Notes: generated from the sequence alone by a model not told the origin. Numbered from the stretch's first letter, positions 44,407 through 54,095 are shown. The stretch: 64,000 nt of DNA from Paenibacillus foliorum (GCF_013141765.1 NZ_WHOD01000013.1:1-64000), one strand, 5' to 3'. Program-made: numbers and translations.

Positions 44407-46016
44407 GGTTGATTCACCTTCCTGTATTCATTCGGCGAAAAGCCGTTCATTTTCTTAAATACTTTACTGAAATATTTCTCATCGTCATAGCCGACCATCT
44501 CCGCTACTTGAGCGATTCGCAGATTAGGATTTAGCAGCAGAAGCTTCGCTTTTTCCAACCGAATTCCGCTGAGATAATCAGATAAATTCACTTTAAATTG
44601 CTGTTTGAATTTACGGGAAATATATTCACGACTTAAATAGAAATGATTGGCAATCTCCTGAAGAGTAATATCCTGATGATAATGGTTTTGGATATACTTT
44701 GCAATCTCAAAGATGACGTTGTTATCTTGATGCTGATGAGCCAACAGCTGTTTAGAAAGCTCGATGAGCCCGGCTGTTAGCTGCTCCTGCCAAAGTATGA
44801 CGGAGAAGGAACCGTCCTTGTCGATAGGAAGCTGAAAGCGAGAAGAGTCCGATTCTATTTTAATATCGGGATACTGATCTCCAAACCACTCGTTGAGCCA
44901 GCGGTTGCGCAGTACGGTATATTCCTGCCACCAAAGCTCAAGCATTCCTAGATCTATGACATCAAGCTGTTTCACTGCATCTATCCACAGTTGTACAGCT
45001 TTACGAATCTGTTCAGCGCTGCCGCTGCGAACCGAGAGATGAATAGGCTCAGCATAATCGCTAAAGCATATCAAAGGTGGCAAGCTGGAAGCTTGTCCGG
45101 TATACATATGAATCTTTTTATCTTTCAGCAGCAGATTACGCATATATAAGGCATTCTTAGCCTCTGTGTAAGCTAATATCAAGCCTGAAGGAACAGCATG
45201 TACGCTGCTGATACCTATTTCGACTTTACTACGAAGGACAGACCAAATACCTTGCTGAATGTTGGCCATAATTTGCTCGGCTGAGCCTTGTCCATATAAT
45301 AGAACAAGAATGGCATCATCACTGTTCCAATAACGGTAAGCGATACCTTGTTTGGAGGCATGTAAAAACTCATTACATATGTTCGTAATTGAGAAGAAAA
45401 GTAGGTCCATATTGGATTCGAACTTTTGCTTCAGCATGGAGCTTATTGTATCCAACGATAAAATAGCCACTCGGCACTCGCGAACGCTGCGATCCAAACC
45501 GAATTCACTGGCGAAAGAGTGGGTTACAGCATCGAATCCGGAGGGCTCCGTTATTAAGTTAGATAGCATCTTGTCCCAGTAGGCTGGACGAATTTGATTC
45601 ATTTCGATATTGAGCTGCTGTCCACGCTGGCGCTCGCTTTCATCTTGCCTCCAGCTTGCAGCGGCTTTAAAAACAGCGGAACGCAGCTGCTCAGCATCGA
45701 TTGGTTTAAGTATATAATCCAACCCTCCGTACTGCACGGTATGGCGTACCAGCTGAAAATCATCGAAGCCGCTGATAACGATAGTTTTGCCGGACGGGTA
45801 ATGTGTATGAAGCCATTCTAACAGCTGAGCCCCGCCCATAACGGGCATAACCATATCCGTGAAAATGATTTGGGGTTTATGTTCTTCAATTAAAGAAATA
45901 GCAGATTGACCGTCAGGAGCTTCCAATATTTCGTTGATTTCAAGTTCTTCCCATGGAACCAACAGCCGGATAGCTTCACGGACATGCTTTTCATCATCAA
46001 CGATGATGGCTTTCAC
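44403..46016 (-). CDS. YesN-type response regulator (receiver + AraC HTH)
   Basis: This is a 537-residue protein. The receiver domain (1-125) has VDDE and phospho-acceptor Asp54 (IIFTDMVMPVMGG). A middle region of unknown fold follows. The C-terminal AraC-type double HTH (about 440-535) has ITLQEIANHFYLSREYISRK and RIAQVAEMVGYDDEKYFSKV. YesN proteins, paired with YesM kinases, control carbohydrate uptake genes in Paenibacillus. The likely target is the divergent ABC transporter starting at 48005. It starts at GTG with AGGAGG upstream, 14 bases after the kinase gene. Confidence 0.93.
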   Translation of the reverse strand: MKAIIVDDEKHVREAIRLLVPWEELEINEILEAPDGQSAISLIEEHKPQIIFTDMVMPVMGGAQLLEWLHTHYPSGKTIVISGFDDFQLVRHTVQYGGLDYILKPIDAEQLRSAVFKAAASWRQDESERQRGQQLNIEMNQIRPAYWDKMLSNLITEPSGFDAVTHSFASEFGLDRSVRECRVAILSLDTISSMLKQKFESNMDLLFFSITNICNEFLHASKQGIAYRYWNSDDAILVLLYGQGSAEQIMANIQQGIWSVLRSKVEIGISSVHAVPSGLILAYTEAKNALYMRNLLLKDKKIHMYTGQASSLPPLICFSDYAEPIHLSVRSGSAEQIRKAVQLWIDAVKQLDVIDLGMLELWWQEYTVLRNRWLNEWFGDQYPDIKIESDSSRFQLPIDKDGSFSVILWQEQLTAGLIELSKQLLAHQHQDNNVIFEIAKYIQNHYHQDITLQEIANHFYLSREYISRKFKQQFKVNLSDYLSGIRLEKAKLLLLNPNLRIAQVAEMVGYDDEKYFSKVFKKMNGFSPNEYRKVNQP

Positions 46017-46030
46017 AGTAAGAGTACCTC

Positions 46031-47815
46031 CTAAGAAGAAATTTGTTGCGTATTAGGTATAACCAGTGTAACACGGACGCCTGTGGGATAGCACGGATCC
46101 AGTTTCATAGAGGCTCCTTGGAAATAGAGCTGCAGCCGCAAATGAACGTTTAATAATCCTATGCTTTCTGAAGTTTCTGCAATCTCATCTGGTTGAAGGC
46201 TTAATTGCTTTTGCAGAATAATCAACTGTTTGGGATCGATACCTCTTCCGTTATCCTCAACAATCAGCTTTAATTGATTATCCTCCGTTATTTCCCCTGC
46301 TATAAGAAGTGCCCCTTTTTTTTCTCGCGGGTCGAACCCATGCTTGAAATAATTTTCAACTAAGGGCTGAAGTATCATTTTGGGAATCAGAATATCTAAG
46401 GTCTGCTCAGTGACTTGAAAGGTTACATCCAGCTCGTCCTCAAATCGCTGCATTTGCAGCTCAAGGTAGGATTTAATATGGTCTATTTCCTGTCTGAGCG
46501 GCACTAAAGTTTCATTTGTATTCATATTGTAGCGCATCATCCTGGCGAGTGAAGAAATAAGAGAATAGATTTTGGGAGCCTGATGCTGGAGAGCCAACGT
46601 CCCTATTGACTGTAAACCATTATACAGGAAATGCGGATTAATTTGCGCCTGCAGTGCCTTCAATTGATTTGTTTTATTGGCAATATCCAATTTGTATTCT
46701 CTTTCTATCAGGTTGTTGATCGTCTGCATCATCATGCGAAAGCGGCGTGCCAATATACCGATTTCATCGTTACTGGTTACTTGAATGTCCACCTGCATGT
46801 TACCGGACTGAATTTTGCTTATATAGCCCATTAAATTTTTGATCGGCGAGGTGAACCTGAAGGAGATATAGAGCGTTGCTGATATGACGACAACCATAAA
46901 TAGGATGAAGATTAGTGTATTGATTTTGGTTAAGTCACGCGCATTTTTATAGAGATGTTCATAAGGAATCCGTTTTACCAGCGTCCATTCCATGTAAGGT
47001 GTGCTCATACGATCGTAAATATGAATGCCAGTGAACGGCTTGCTCTTCCATTCAAAGCTGCCTGAGGATTCCGGCATGGATAGCAGGTGGTCGACCCAAG
47101 GCTCTTGAAGGACTTGCCCCCACTCCTTAGGATTTGTGCTATAAATAACAGCTCCGTCGTTGTCTAGAATATAGAATTCATCTTGTCCCAGTGTGTACAG
47201 CTGCTCGCTTATGGACTTAATGACCTCGATACTGAAATCGATGGACAATATACCTAGCCTTTCTTGCGTCAGGGAATTTAGAAGGGTTCGATGCATAGTG
47301 ACGACTGTTGTTGGGGGAAAATAAAATAAACTTCCAACTTTGTAATCATGATTCCAGTGAGTAGGCTGCAGCTTAACTTCGGCGTTGTTCATTTCAGGCT
47401 GATACTTGGGTCCGGGACTATCATTTCGATTGGGGTTTCCTTGAGAAATTAAGATGGAACGGTTGCTTTTGGCCATATACAGATAGATTTGCTTGATCTC
47501 CTTGACCGAATTGGCAATGGTTTGAAGACCTCTTACGGTTTCGTTATAGCTTAAATAATCGGTATCTCCGTTGTAAATGATCGTGTAGAGGGTGTTGTCA
47601 TTGTATACGTTTAGGGAATTTTGCTCAATTGCTTTTAAATAGTTCATGATATTCGTCTTGCCCTGATAAATCAGGTTGGAATTGCTTTGTATGGTCTCGT
47701 TGGAAACGGCTTGCTTAGTAAAATAGTAGGTGATAACTATGGATGTAGAGATAGGCATGATTGTAGCAGCAAGAAGGAACACGATAAGTTTATTACGAAT
47801 ACTGTTGCGAATCAT
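46031..47815 (-). CDS. YesM-type sensor histidine kinase
   Basis: This is a 594-residue kinase. The first membrane helix is at about 10-32. A ~260-residue extracellular Cache-like sensor follows, then the second helix at about 292-315 and a HAMP domain (SPIKNLMGYISKIQSGNMQV). The His_kinase motif INPHFLYNGLQSIGTL carries the phospho-His typical of the LytS/YesM class. The HATPase domain has NYFKHGFDP and VEDNGRGID. It is cotranscribed with the YesN regulator. The ligand is probably a sugar or sugar-bound binding protein, by analogy. Confidence 0.93.
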   Translation of the reverse strand: MIRNSIRNKLIVFLLAATIMPISTSIVITYYFTKQAVSNETIQSNSNLIYQGKTNIMNYLKAIEQNSLNVYNDNTLYTIIYNGDTDYLSYNETVRGLQTIANSVKEIKQIYLYMAKSNRSILISQGNPNRNDSPGPKYQPEMNNAEVKLQPTHWNHDYKVGSLFYFPPTTVVTMHRTLLNSLTQERLGILSIDFSIEVIKSISEQLYTLGQDEFYILDNDGAVIYSTNPKEWGQVLQEPWVDHLLSMPESSGSFEWKSKPFTGIHIYDRMSTPYMEWTLVKRIPYEHLYKNARDLTKINTLIFILFMVVVISATLYISFRFTSPIKNLMGYISKIQSGNMQVDIQVTSNDEIGILARRFRMMMQTINNLIEREYKLDIANKTNQLKALQAQINPHFLYNGLQSIGTLALQHQAPKIYSLISSLARMMRYNMNTNETLVPLRQEIDHIKSYLELQMQRFEDELDVTFQVTEQTLDILIPKMILQPLVENYFKHGFDPREKKGALLIAGEITEDNQLKLIVEDNGRGIDPKQLIILQKQLSLQPDEIAETSESIGLLNVHLRLQLYFQGASMKLDPCYPTGVRVTLVIPNTQQISS

Positions 47816-48004
47816 TGGAAATTCCTCCTATTAATTACTTGGCGCTTCCAGCGTGCATGAACATTGTATCAATGGATATCAATAAATTCCACCTGATGGG
47901 TCACGAGAGTGGGTGTTTTTACAATGAATTCATTTCTATACTAAAGTTAACTCATACAGATTGACAATTTTGAACACTAACTTATGCAAAAAGGGGAGAT
48001 TTCT

Positions 48005-48889
48005 ATGAAAGCCAAAAGCCGTTCATCGAATTGGATTCATCAGTCGGTTTTCGTTGGCCCTGCGGTTGTCTTTTTCGCGTTGATCGTTGTTGCGCCATTT
48101 CTGCTTAGCATCTACTATTCGTTCACAGAATGGAACGGAGTTACTTCGAATATGAAGTGGATCGGAATCGATAACTTCAAACGGATTATTGTAGCTGATG
48201 AAGATTTTCATAAATCGTTCTGGTTTACAGTACGTTTCTCAGTAACGAATGTGTTGTTAGCTAATATTGTAGGTTTCTCCTTAGCGTTGCTGTTAACGCA
48301 AAAGTTGAAATCACGCAACATATTGCGTACGGTTTTCTTTCTTCCGAATGTTATTGGCGGATTGCTTCTTGGATTTATTTGGCAATTCATTTTCGTCAAA
48401 GGCTTCACAACCATTGGGGAGCTGACGAACCTCGCTTTTTTTAAACTCCCATGGCTAGGTGATGCACCTACGGCTTTCTGGGGACTAGTGATTGTAAGTG
48501 TATGGCAGACGGCTGGATACCTGATGGTTATCTATATTGCCGCACTCGCTAATGTTCCGAAGGATATTACGGAAGCAGCTACCATTGACGGAGCAACCCG
48601 AATTCAGGTATTGCGTCATATTACGGTCCCGCTCATCATGCCGGCGGTTACTGTATGTTTGTTTTTAACGATTTCCTGGGCATTTAAAATGTATGATCTG
48701 AATGTGTCATTAACGCAAGGCGGACCTTTCAATTCAACGCAATCGGTTGCCCTTAACATCTATGAAGAAGCGTTCCGCAATAACCGTTATGGATTAGGAA
48801 CTGCCAAGTCGTTAGTGTTCTTCATAGTGGTTGCGGTAATTACATCGATTCAAGTATGGGTGACGAAGAAAAAGGAGGTTGAGGTATAA
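48005..48889 (+). CDS. Sugar ABC transporter permease, MalF-like
   Basis: This is a 294-residue membrane protein with six helices. The EAA-loop that docks to the ATPase is at AATIDGATRIQVLRHITVPLI. The N-terminus (SVFVGPAVVFFALIVVAPFL) is typical of carbohydrate uptake family 1 permeases. The start is ATG 48005 after GGGGAG; ATG 47984 lacks a ribosome site. It is the first gene of permease-permease-binding protein. No ATPase gene is present, so a shared MsmX/UgpC-type ATPase is expected. Confidence 0.93.
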   Translation: MKAKSRSSNWIHQSVFVGPAVVFFALIVVAPFLLSIYYSFTEWNGVTSNMKWIGIDNFKRIIVADEDFHKSFWFTVRFSVTNVLLANIVGFSLALLLTQKLKSRNILRTVFFLPNVIGGLLLGFIWQFIFVKGFTTIGELTNLAFFKLPWLGDAPTAFWGLVIVSVWQTAGYLMVIYIAALANVPKDITEAATIDGATRIQVLRHITVPLIMPAVTVCLFLTISWAFKMYDLNVSLTQGGPFNSTQSVALNIYEEAFRNNRYGLGTAKSLVFFIVVAVITSIQVWVTKKKEVEV

Positions 48890-49725
48890 TGGAAGTTAAA
48901 TCTTCTTACGGTCCGCGGATATTCGTGCTGGAAATAATCGGACTTATACTTGGTCTGTTGTTCCTAGTACCTTTTTACTTCGTCATTGTGAATTCGATGA
49001 AAAGCTTTGGAGATATTCTTATTAACTCCGCCAGCTTGCCACAGTCTCTTAATTTTGCAAATTACGGCAAAGTGTGGGACATCATGAAGTTTCCGAAGGT
49101 GTTTTGGAACTCCCTGCTGATCACTGTATTCAGCAATATCGGCTTGGTGGTTATTAGCTCTATGGCTGCATATCGGTTAGTCCGGTTTCCGACCCGTTTC
49201 AATAATTTAATCTTCATGGCTTTCGTAGCAGCTATGGTTATTCCGTTTCAATCCATTATGATTCCATTGGTGCGGGTTGCAAGCCAGGTTGGCTTGATGG
49301 ACAGCATTACTGGCTTGGTCATTTGCTATTTTGGCTTCGGCGTTTCGTTGAATGTGTTCCTATACCATGGATTTATTAAGTCGGTTCCTTTGGAAATTGA
49401 AGAATCGGCAAGGGTAGATGGCTGCTCGCCTTATGGAGTCTTTTGGAAAATTGTTTTCCCTCTGCTTAAGCCGATGACAGTAACGATTGTATTGCTGAAT
49501 AGTCTGTGGATTTGGAATGACTTTCTGTTGCCGATGCTTATATTGAGCAAACCGGAGCTTAGAACGATTCCACTAGCAACTTATTCATTCTTTGGTCAAT
49601 ATACAAAGCAGTGGGATTTGGCTCTGGCAGCGCTTGTTCTTGGTGTATTGCCTATCGTAATCTTCTTCCTATCGATGCAAAGGCATATTATTGAGGGGAT
49701 TACAGCCGGTTCTATAAAAGGTTGA
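48889..49725 (+). CDS. Sugar ABC transporter permease, MalG-like
   Basis: This is a 278-residue membrane protein with six helices. The EAA loop is ESARVDGCSPYGVFWKIVFP, and the C-terminus QRHIIEGITAGSIKG is characteristic of MalG-type permeases. Its ATG overlaps the TAA of the previous gene (TAATG), so translation is coupled. It forms the membrane channel together with the MalF-like permease. Confidence 0.93.
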   Translation: MEVKSSYGPRIFVLEIIGLILGLLFLVPFYFVIVNSMKSFGDILINSASLPQSLNFANYGKVWDIMKFPKVFWNSLLITVFSNIGLVVISSMAAYRLVRFPTRFNNLIFMAFVAAMVIPFQSIMIPLVRVASQVGLMDSITGLVICYFGFGVSLNVFLYHGFIKSVPLEIEESARVDGCSPYGVFWKIVFPLLKPMTVTIVLLNSLWIWNDFLLPMLILSKPELRTIPLATYSFFGQYTKQWDLALAALVLGVLPIVIFFLSMQRHIIEGITAGSIKG

Positions 49726-49876
49726 TCCCAATACACCTGACTTTTGACGGGGGACGGGGAGATGCGGTCAATAAGTTCCCCCTTAATGTTCAATATTGTC
49801 CGTGTTCGGTTGTTAAAGCATTTCTTAAAATAAATGAAGCAAGGGAAATAAGAAAAAAAAGGGAGGCATTTCGAAT

Positions 49877-51178
49877 ATGAAAAAATTAACAATTATCAGC
49901 TTGATTGCTATACTGGTTCTTTCCGTTCTAGCCGGTTGTGCAAAGACGGAAACAGCTCCAAGCCCTGGAGGTACTAACGCGGGTGGTGCTGCTGGAGGAA
50001 AGAATGTAACGCTAAAGATGTTCCAGTTTAAAGTGGAAATCGCTGAGCCTCTAGCTAAGCTTGCTGCCGAATATGAGAAAGCGAATCCTGGAGTGAAAAT
50101 TCAGATCGATACCGTAGGTGGCGGTTCCGATTACGGCGCAGCGCTGATGGCGAAATTTAATTCGGGTGATAAACCGGATATTTTCAATAACGGTGGATTT
50201 TCAGACTTGGATAAATGGATTGAGCATTTGGAGGATTTATCCGATCAGCCTTGGGTTAAAGATATGGTAACTGTTGCGAAAGAACCAATGACAAAGGACG
50301 GTAAGCTGTACGGCCAACCGCTAAATCTGGAAGGCTACGGCTTTATTTATAACAAAGATTTGTTTACGAAAGCAGGCATTACAGAGCTGCCGAAAACATT
50401 GACACAGCTAGACGCAGCGGCTCAGAAGCTGCAAGCTTCAGGTGTAACGCCATTTGTTAACGGCTATGCTGAGTGGTGGGTGTTAGGAAACCATTTCGTT
50501 AACCTTCCATTCGCGAACCAGCCTGATCCTAACGCATTCATCGACAGCTTAAATAAGGGTACAGGTAAAATTGCCGGTAACCAAGCCTTCGAAAACTGGG
50601 TGAAGCTGTTCGATCTGCAATTGAAATATGGCAACAAAAACCCACTGCAAACCGACTATAAGACACAGGTTACCGAATTCGCAACAGGCAAAGCGGCCAT
50701 GACACAGCAAGGTAACTGGACGCAACTGCAAATTACGCAAACGAACCCGAATATCAAGGTAGGTTTCCTGCCAATGCCTATTAGCGATGATGTTGCGGCA
50801 AGCGATAAGCTTCCAGTTGGAGTACCGAACAACTGGGTAATTAACAAGAACTCAGCTAATAAGGATGAGGCTAAGAAGTTCTTGAACTGGCTCGTTTCTT
50901 CGGATATTGGTAAAAAGTATATAACAGAGGAATTCAAATTCATTCCTGCGTTTACCAATATTCCAGCTGATGAAAAAATATTAGGCCCATTGGCAGCTGA
51001 CATTATTAAATACAGCAAAGATAATAAAACAATGAGCTGGAACTGGTTCAAGTTCCCAGGCGGCGAAGCAAGCAGCAAGAAATTCGCAGCAACTATGCAA
51101 GCCTATGTAGCTAAGCAGAAAACGAAGGATCAAATGTTTGACGAATTCCAAAAAACTTGGGATAGTCTGAAAAAGTAA
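49877..51178 (+). CDS. Sugar ABC transporter substrate-binding lipoprotein
   Basis: This is a 433-residue protein. The lipoprotein signal MKKLTIISLIAILVLSVLAG is followed by Cys21 (LAGC lipobox), then a Gly/Ala-rich linker. The mature part matches the family 1 extracellular solute-binding fold (YEKANPGVKIQIDTVGGGSD, MAKFNSGDKPDIF, LYGQPLNLEGYGFIYNKDLF). It captures an oligosaccharide or glycoside outside the cell. The 150-base gap after the permease gene holds a GGGGGA/TCCCCC hairpin that might set a different transcript level. It ends in a strong terminator. Confidence 0.94.
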   Translation: MKKLTIISLIAILVLSVLAGCAKTETAPSPGGTNAGGAAGGKNVTLKMFQFKVEIAEPLAKLAAEYEKANPGVKIQIDTVGGGSDYGAALMAKFNSGDKPDIFNNGGFSDLDKWIEHLEDLSDQPWVKDMVTVAKEPMTKDGKLYGQPLNLEGYGFIYNKDLFTKAGITELPKTLTQLDAAAQKLQASGVTPFVNGYAEWWVLGNHFVNLPFANQPDPNAFIDSLNKGTGKIAGNQAFENWVKLFDLQLKYGNKNPLQTDYKTQVTEFATGKAAMTQQGNWTQLQITQTNPNIKVGFLPMPISDDVAASDKLPVGVPNNWVINKNSANKDEAKKFLNWLVSSDIGKKYITEEFKFIPAFTNIPADEKILGPLAADIIKYSKDNKTMSWNWFKFPGGEASSKKFAATMQAYVAKQKTKDQMFDEFQKTWDSLKK

Positions 51179-51185
51179 TAGATTG

Positions 51186-51216
51186 AGCCCCGGCGCGTTT
51201 GCGCTGGGGCTTTTTC
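51186..51216 (+). terminator. ABC transporter operon terminator
   Basis: GCCCCGGCGC-GTTT-GCGCTGGGGC (one G-T pair) is followed by TTTTT. Confidence 0.92.
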
Positions 51217-51284
51217 AATTTAAGAGCGGAAGGAAAGTAACGCAAAGCACTGAGTAGAACAAGAGAGGGCAAGGGTGCTGGGTT

Positions 51285-51380
51285 GATGAGAGATAGCATC
51301 CGCCCTTTGAAGATCGTGTTCCCACCGCTGCAAGCCAACAATTCGAAGGAACACGAGCTTCAACAGCGGCCGGAATCCCA
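51285..51380. repeat. Palindromic intergenic element, copy 2
   Basis: Arms GAAGATCGTGTTCC (51309-51322) and GGAACACGAGCTTC (51348-51361) pair over 14 positions with one mismatch around a 25-base loop (CACCGCTGCAAGCC...). The left flank GATAGCATCCGCCCTTT (51292-51308) and right flank ACAGCGGCCGGA (51363-51374) match the copy at 35.9 kb, although the arms are unrelated. Both copies follow directly on a GAGCCCCGG terminator. The rest of 51220-51590 holds a TAAAGCGC/GCGCTTTA hairpin (about 51494-51531) and no gene. Confidence 0.8.
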
Positions 51381-51598
51381 CACTCATCACTCCCCACAGC
51401 AAGTTTTTACAGCAGCAAGCGCAATTGAGAGCATAGGAGCCAAAAGCGTTGCTCCATACCTAATAGTAAGGGGAAATGGAGGGATATCCTAGCTAAAGCG
51501 CTTTTATCCTGTTTGAAGGCGCTTTATTCATTTAACTTAAGCCATCCCGCGCTGTTACAATGGAAGGTAATTAAGGGTTAGGCTAACGGAGGATGAGG

Positions 51599-52885
51599 AT
51601 GACTACACGTTTCACAAGAGGCTTCAATGAGTGGCTTGAGGCAAGAAAACATGCAGTACCTGAAGATAAAAAATTATCCAAGGAAGCTGTCGTGTCGTTA
51701 TTTATTCACTTCTGCTTTCAGTTCGGCGCATCGATGTCCAGTGTGTTCCTGACCTTATATTTATGGAGGCTAACACATAGCCTATGGATTAACGGGATGT
51801 ATTATGTGGTCACCTATGCAGCAACTCCTCTCGCATTTGCACTAGGAGGATGGTTGATCAAACGGAAAGACCGGATGTTCACATACCGGTTTGGTATTGC
51901 GTTAATCGCCTTGTTCTATTTGGTCGTTGTGTTCGCTCAGGAGCGGGTTGTGGACTATTATGTGCTATTCGCCGTTTTTGGAGGATTGTCTTCTTCCTTT
52001 TATTGGGTAGGCTATTTGACTCTAATGTACGATGTCTCTACGGAACAAAATCGAATTCGATATTTGGCAACTAATATGATAATCTTTACACTCGCAGGAT
52101 TAATCGGCCCAGCATTGGCGGGATTTATTATAAGGCAAAATGACGGACTCCAGGGGTATACATTTGTATTTTCAGTAGCGTTCTTTATGTTCCTTCTTGC
52201 AACAATAGGCAGCTTTAAAATTAAATCCAAATTATCCCATCACAAGGCTTATTATTTGAAGTTTACAGGTTTATTAATGCGTAGAAACAAGATCTGGACC
52301 GGATCGTTGTTTGGATTCTCGGTACTCGGAATGCTGCAGGGGATTATGCTCTTTTTGCCTACTATTTTGTTGTTTCAGATTGTTGGCCGCGAGGATTTGG
52401 TTGGTTACTTGGGTGTGCTGTATGCCAGTGTGAGCATCGGGACTGGAATATTTATTTCTAAATATGGCCGAGAGGATCTGGCTAAACTGTTTCTGCTCAT
52501 TTCCACGGTGGGGTTTATAGCAGGGACGTTGTTAATTGTTTGGAAATTGACGCTGATCACAGTTATTCTGTTCATGATTATTTACTCCATATGTGCGCCT
52601 TTACAGGGTAACACAATGACAACACATTATTTCCGTTTGATCAGTATGATGCCCTTAAAGGGACAGCTCCGGGTAGAGTCAGTGGTTGTGCGGGAGATAT
52701 TCATTAATTGCGGCAGGGTCATAGCGATCTTAGTATTAATTTGTTTAAACCGTTATGCAGGTGAGGAAACATTGCCGTGGGTTTTGTTGGGGGCCGCAAT
52801 CGTGCAAATTGCCTTAGTGTGGTTGCTGCGCTCTAGCTCGAAAACCAAGGAATCAACTGCGTCAAGCAATAAACTGAATATGTAA
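51599..52885 (+). CDS. Major facilitator superfamily transporter
   Basis: This is a 428-residue protein with about twelve hydrophobic segments and a polar N-terminus (TTRFTRGFNEWLEARKHAVP). The MFS loop 2-3 motif is weakly kept as GGWLIKRKDRMFTYRFG. The substrate cannot be predicted; similar proteins are annotated generically as MFS transporters in Paenibacillus. The start is ATG 51599, at correct spacing from GGAGG; the ATG six bases earlier is too close. It is monocistronic, with no terminator obvious downstream. Confidence 0.88.
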   Translation: MTTRFTRGFNEWLEARKHAVPEDKKLSKEAVVSLFIHFCFQFGASMSSVFLTLYLWRLTHSLWINGMYYVVTYAATPLAFALGGWLIKRKDRMFTYRFGIALIALFYLVVVFAQERVVDYYVLFAVFGGLSSSFYWVGYLTLMYDVSTEQNRIRYLATNMIIFTLAGLIGPALAGFIIRQNDGLQGYTFVFSVAFFMFLLATIGSFKIKSKLSHHKAYYLKFTGLLMRRNKIWTGSLFGFSVLGMLQGIMLFLPTILLFQIVGREDLVGYLGVLYASVSIGTGIFISKYGREDLAKLFLLISTVGFIAGTLLIVWKLTLITVILFMIIYSICAPLQGNTMTTHYFRLISMMPLKGQLRVESVVVREIFINCGRVIAILVLICLNRYAGEETLPWVLLGAAIVQIALVWLLRSSSKTKESTASSNKLNM

Positions 52886-53066
52886 TTATTAAAAGATAAC
52901 GTTGATTATTATCAATAAAATGAATAAATACAAAGAAGTGAAGGCAGCAAGTTTGCTTCAAGCTTGAATAGTATTAAGTTATTTTGGAAATCCTTTGAAA
53001 GCTAATTTGACTTCCGCTTGGTGAAGTAATGAAGCACTCTAAATGGCAGGAGGGCGGGTTACTTAA

Positions 53067-54005
53067 ATGGCTTCGCATTATGACTGTATTGTCATCGGAG
53101 GTGGCATAGCAGGGCTACAAGGAGCGATTCAGCTTGGCCGTTATAAGCATAGTACTCTTGTAATTGACAAGGGCTATGGCAGATCGACGTTGTGTAAAAG
53201 CTACCATAACGTTCTTGGATGGCCAGATGGCGTTTCAGGGAAAGAACTGCGCCGTTTAGGAAGGCTGCAGGCCGAACGACTGGGTGTTCAGTTTGTTAGT
53301 GGTACTGCGACACGGGTGATTAAAGAAGAGAATGGCTTCGGTGTTGAGATAAAGGGAGAATCACAAGCTATCAAGGCAGATACGCTGCTGCTTGCAACGG
53401 GCCTGCTGGATCGCTTTCCCAAGCTTCCAGGATTGATAGCCTGCTTAGGAAACAGCGTTTACGTATGCCCGGATTGTGACGGATACGAAACCCAAGGCCG
53501 ACGCACGGTTGTAATGGGTGCAGGGGATGTGGGGGCGTCAATGGCGCTGCTCCTGTTGTACTGGACTTGTGATTTAATTTACATCAATCATGAGGCGGAT
53601 ATAGCACCGGTAAGTGAAGCTTTGCTAGAAAAGCTTATGGATAAAGGGATCGTCTATCAAGGACAGGCCATTCAGGAGGTTATAACATCAGGTGATGGGA
53701 ACTTTCATGGAGTCCGTTTGATAGATGGGCAAGAAATAATAGGCGAGCGTGGATTCATCGCCTTTGGCGGCAATGAGGTGCAGTCGGAACTGGCTTCACA
53801 GCTTCGTGTAGAGCGGCTGGAAAACAAGCACATTGTAACCGATCCGAGAACAAAGATGACAAGTGTGCCTGGTGTGTGGGCTGCAGGAGATGTGGGAGTT
53901 CATGCTGAGCAGTTGACGATAGCAATGGGTGAAGGAGCTCAAGCGGCCATATGGATTCATAAGGAACTGCTGAAGCTAAGAAACAAGTCTACCTTAGAAA
54001 GATAA
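53067..54005 (+). CDS. Thioredoxin-reductase-like NAD(P)/FAD oxidoreductase
   Basis: This is a 312-residue flavoprotein of the TrxB fold. The FAD-binding N-terminus is CIVIGGGIAGLQGAIQLGRY. The redox motif is CPDC (VCPDCDGYE) where TrxB has CATC/CAVC. The NAD(P) Rossmann motif is VMGAGDVGASMALLLL, and the C-terminal FAD motif is GVWAAGDVG. The altered CxxC suggests it may not reduce standard thioredoxin; relatives include bacillithiol-disulfide or ferredoxin-linked enzymes and HolyToxin-type (GliT-like) oxidases. The substrate is unknown. AGGAGGGCGGG lies upstream of the ATG. Confidence 0.9.
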   Translation: MASHYDCIVIGGGIAGLQGAIQLGRYKHSTLVIDKGYGRSTLCKSYHNVLGWPDGVSGKELRRLGRLQAERLGVQFVSGTATRVIKEENGFGVEIKGESQAIKADTLLLATGLLDRFPKLPGLIACLGNSVYVCPDCDGYETQGRRTVVMGAGDVGASMALLLLYWTCDLIYINHEADIAPVSEALLEKLMDKGIVYQGQAIQEVITSGDGNFHGVRLIDGQEIIGERGFIAFGGNEVQSELASQLRVERLENKHIVTDPRTKMTSVPGVWAAGDVGVHAEQLTIAMGEGAQAAIWIHKELLKLRNKSTLER

Positions 54006-54040
54006 TGAAGCCTTAATAAGACAATATCCAAAAGTGGAAT

Positions 54041-54088
54041 GAGATCGGAATCCAGCGTTTTTTAGTTGGAATCGGGTCTTTTTGCAAT
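54041..54088. terminator. Probable bidirectional terminator
   Basis: GATCGGAATCCA and TGGAATCGGGTC pair imperfectly, with TTTTTT inside the loop and CTTTTTG after. It lies between convergent genes. Confidence 0.5.
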
Positions 54089-54095
54089 TGGATTA

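Noticed and set aside
51111..51402. Several 60-76-codon minus-strand frames over palindromic element 2
   Set aside because: They overlap the terminator and the conserved repeat, in multiple overlapping frames. They are best explained by the element.
52904..52917. TTGATTATTATCAA palindrome between the MFS and flavoprotein genes, considered as a Fur or PerR box
   Set aside because: It is an even-spaced palindrome without the 7-1-7 geometry, in AT-rich DNA where chance matches are frequent.
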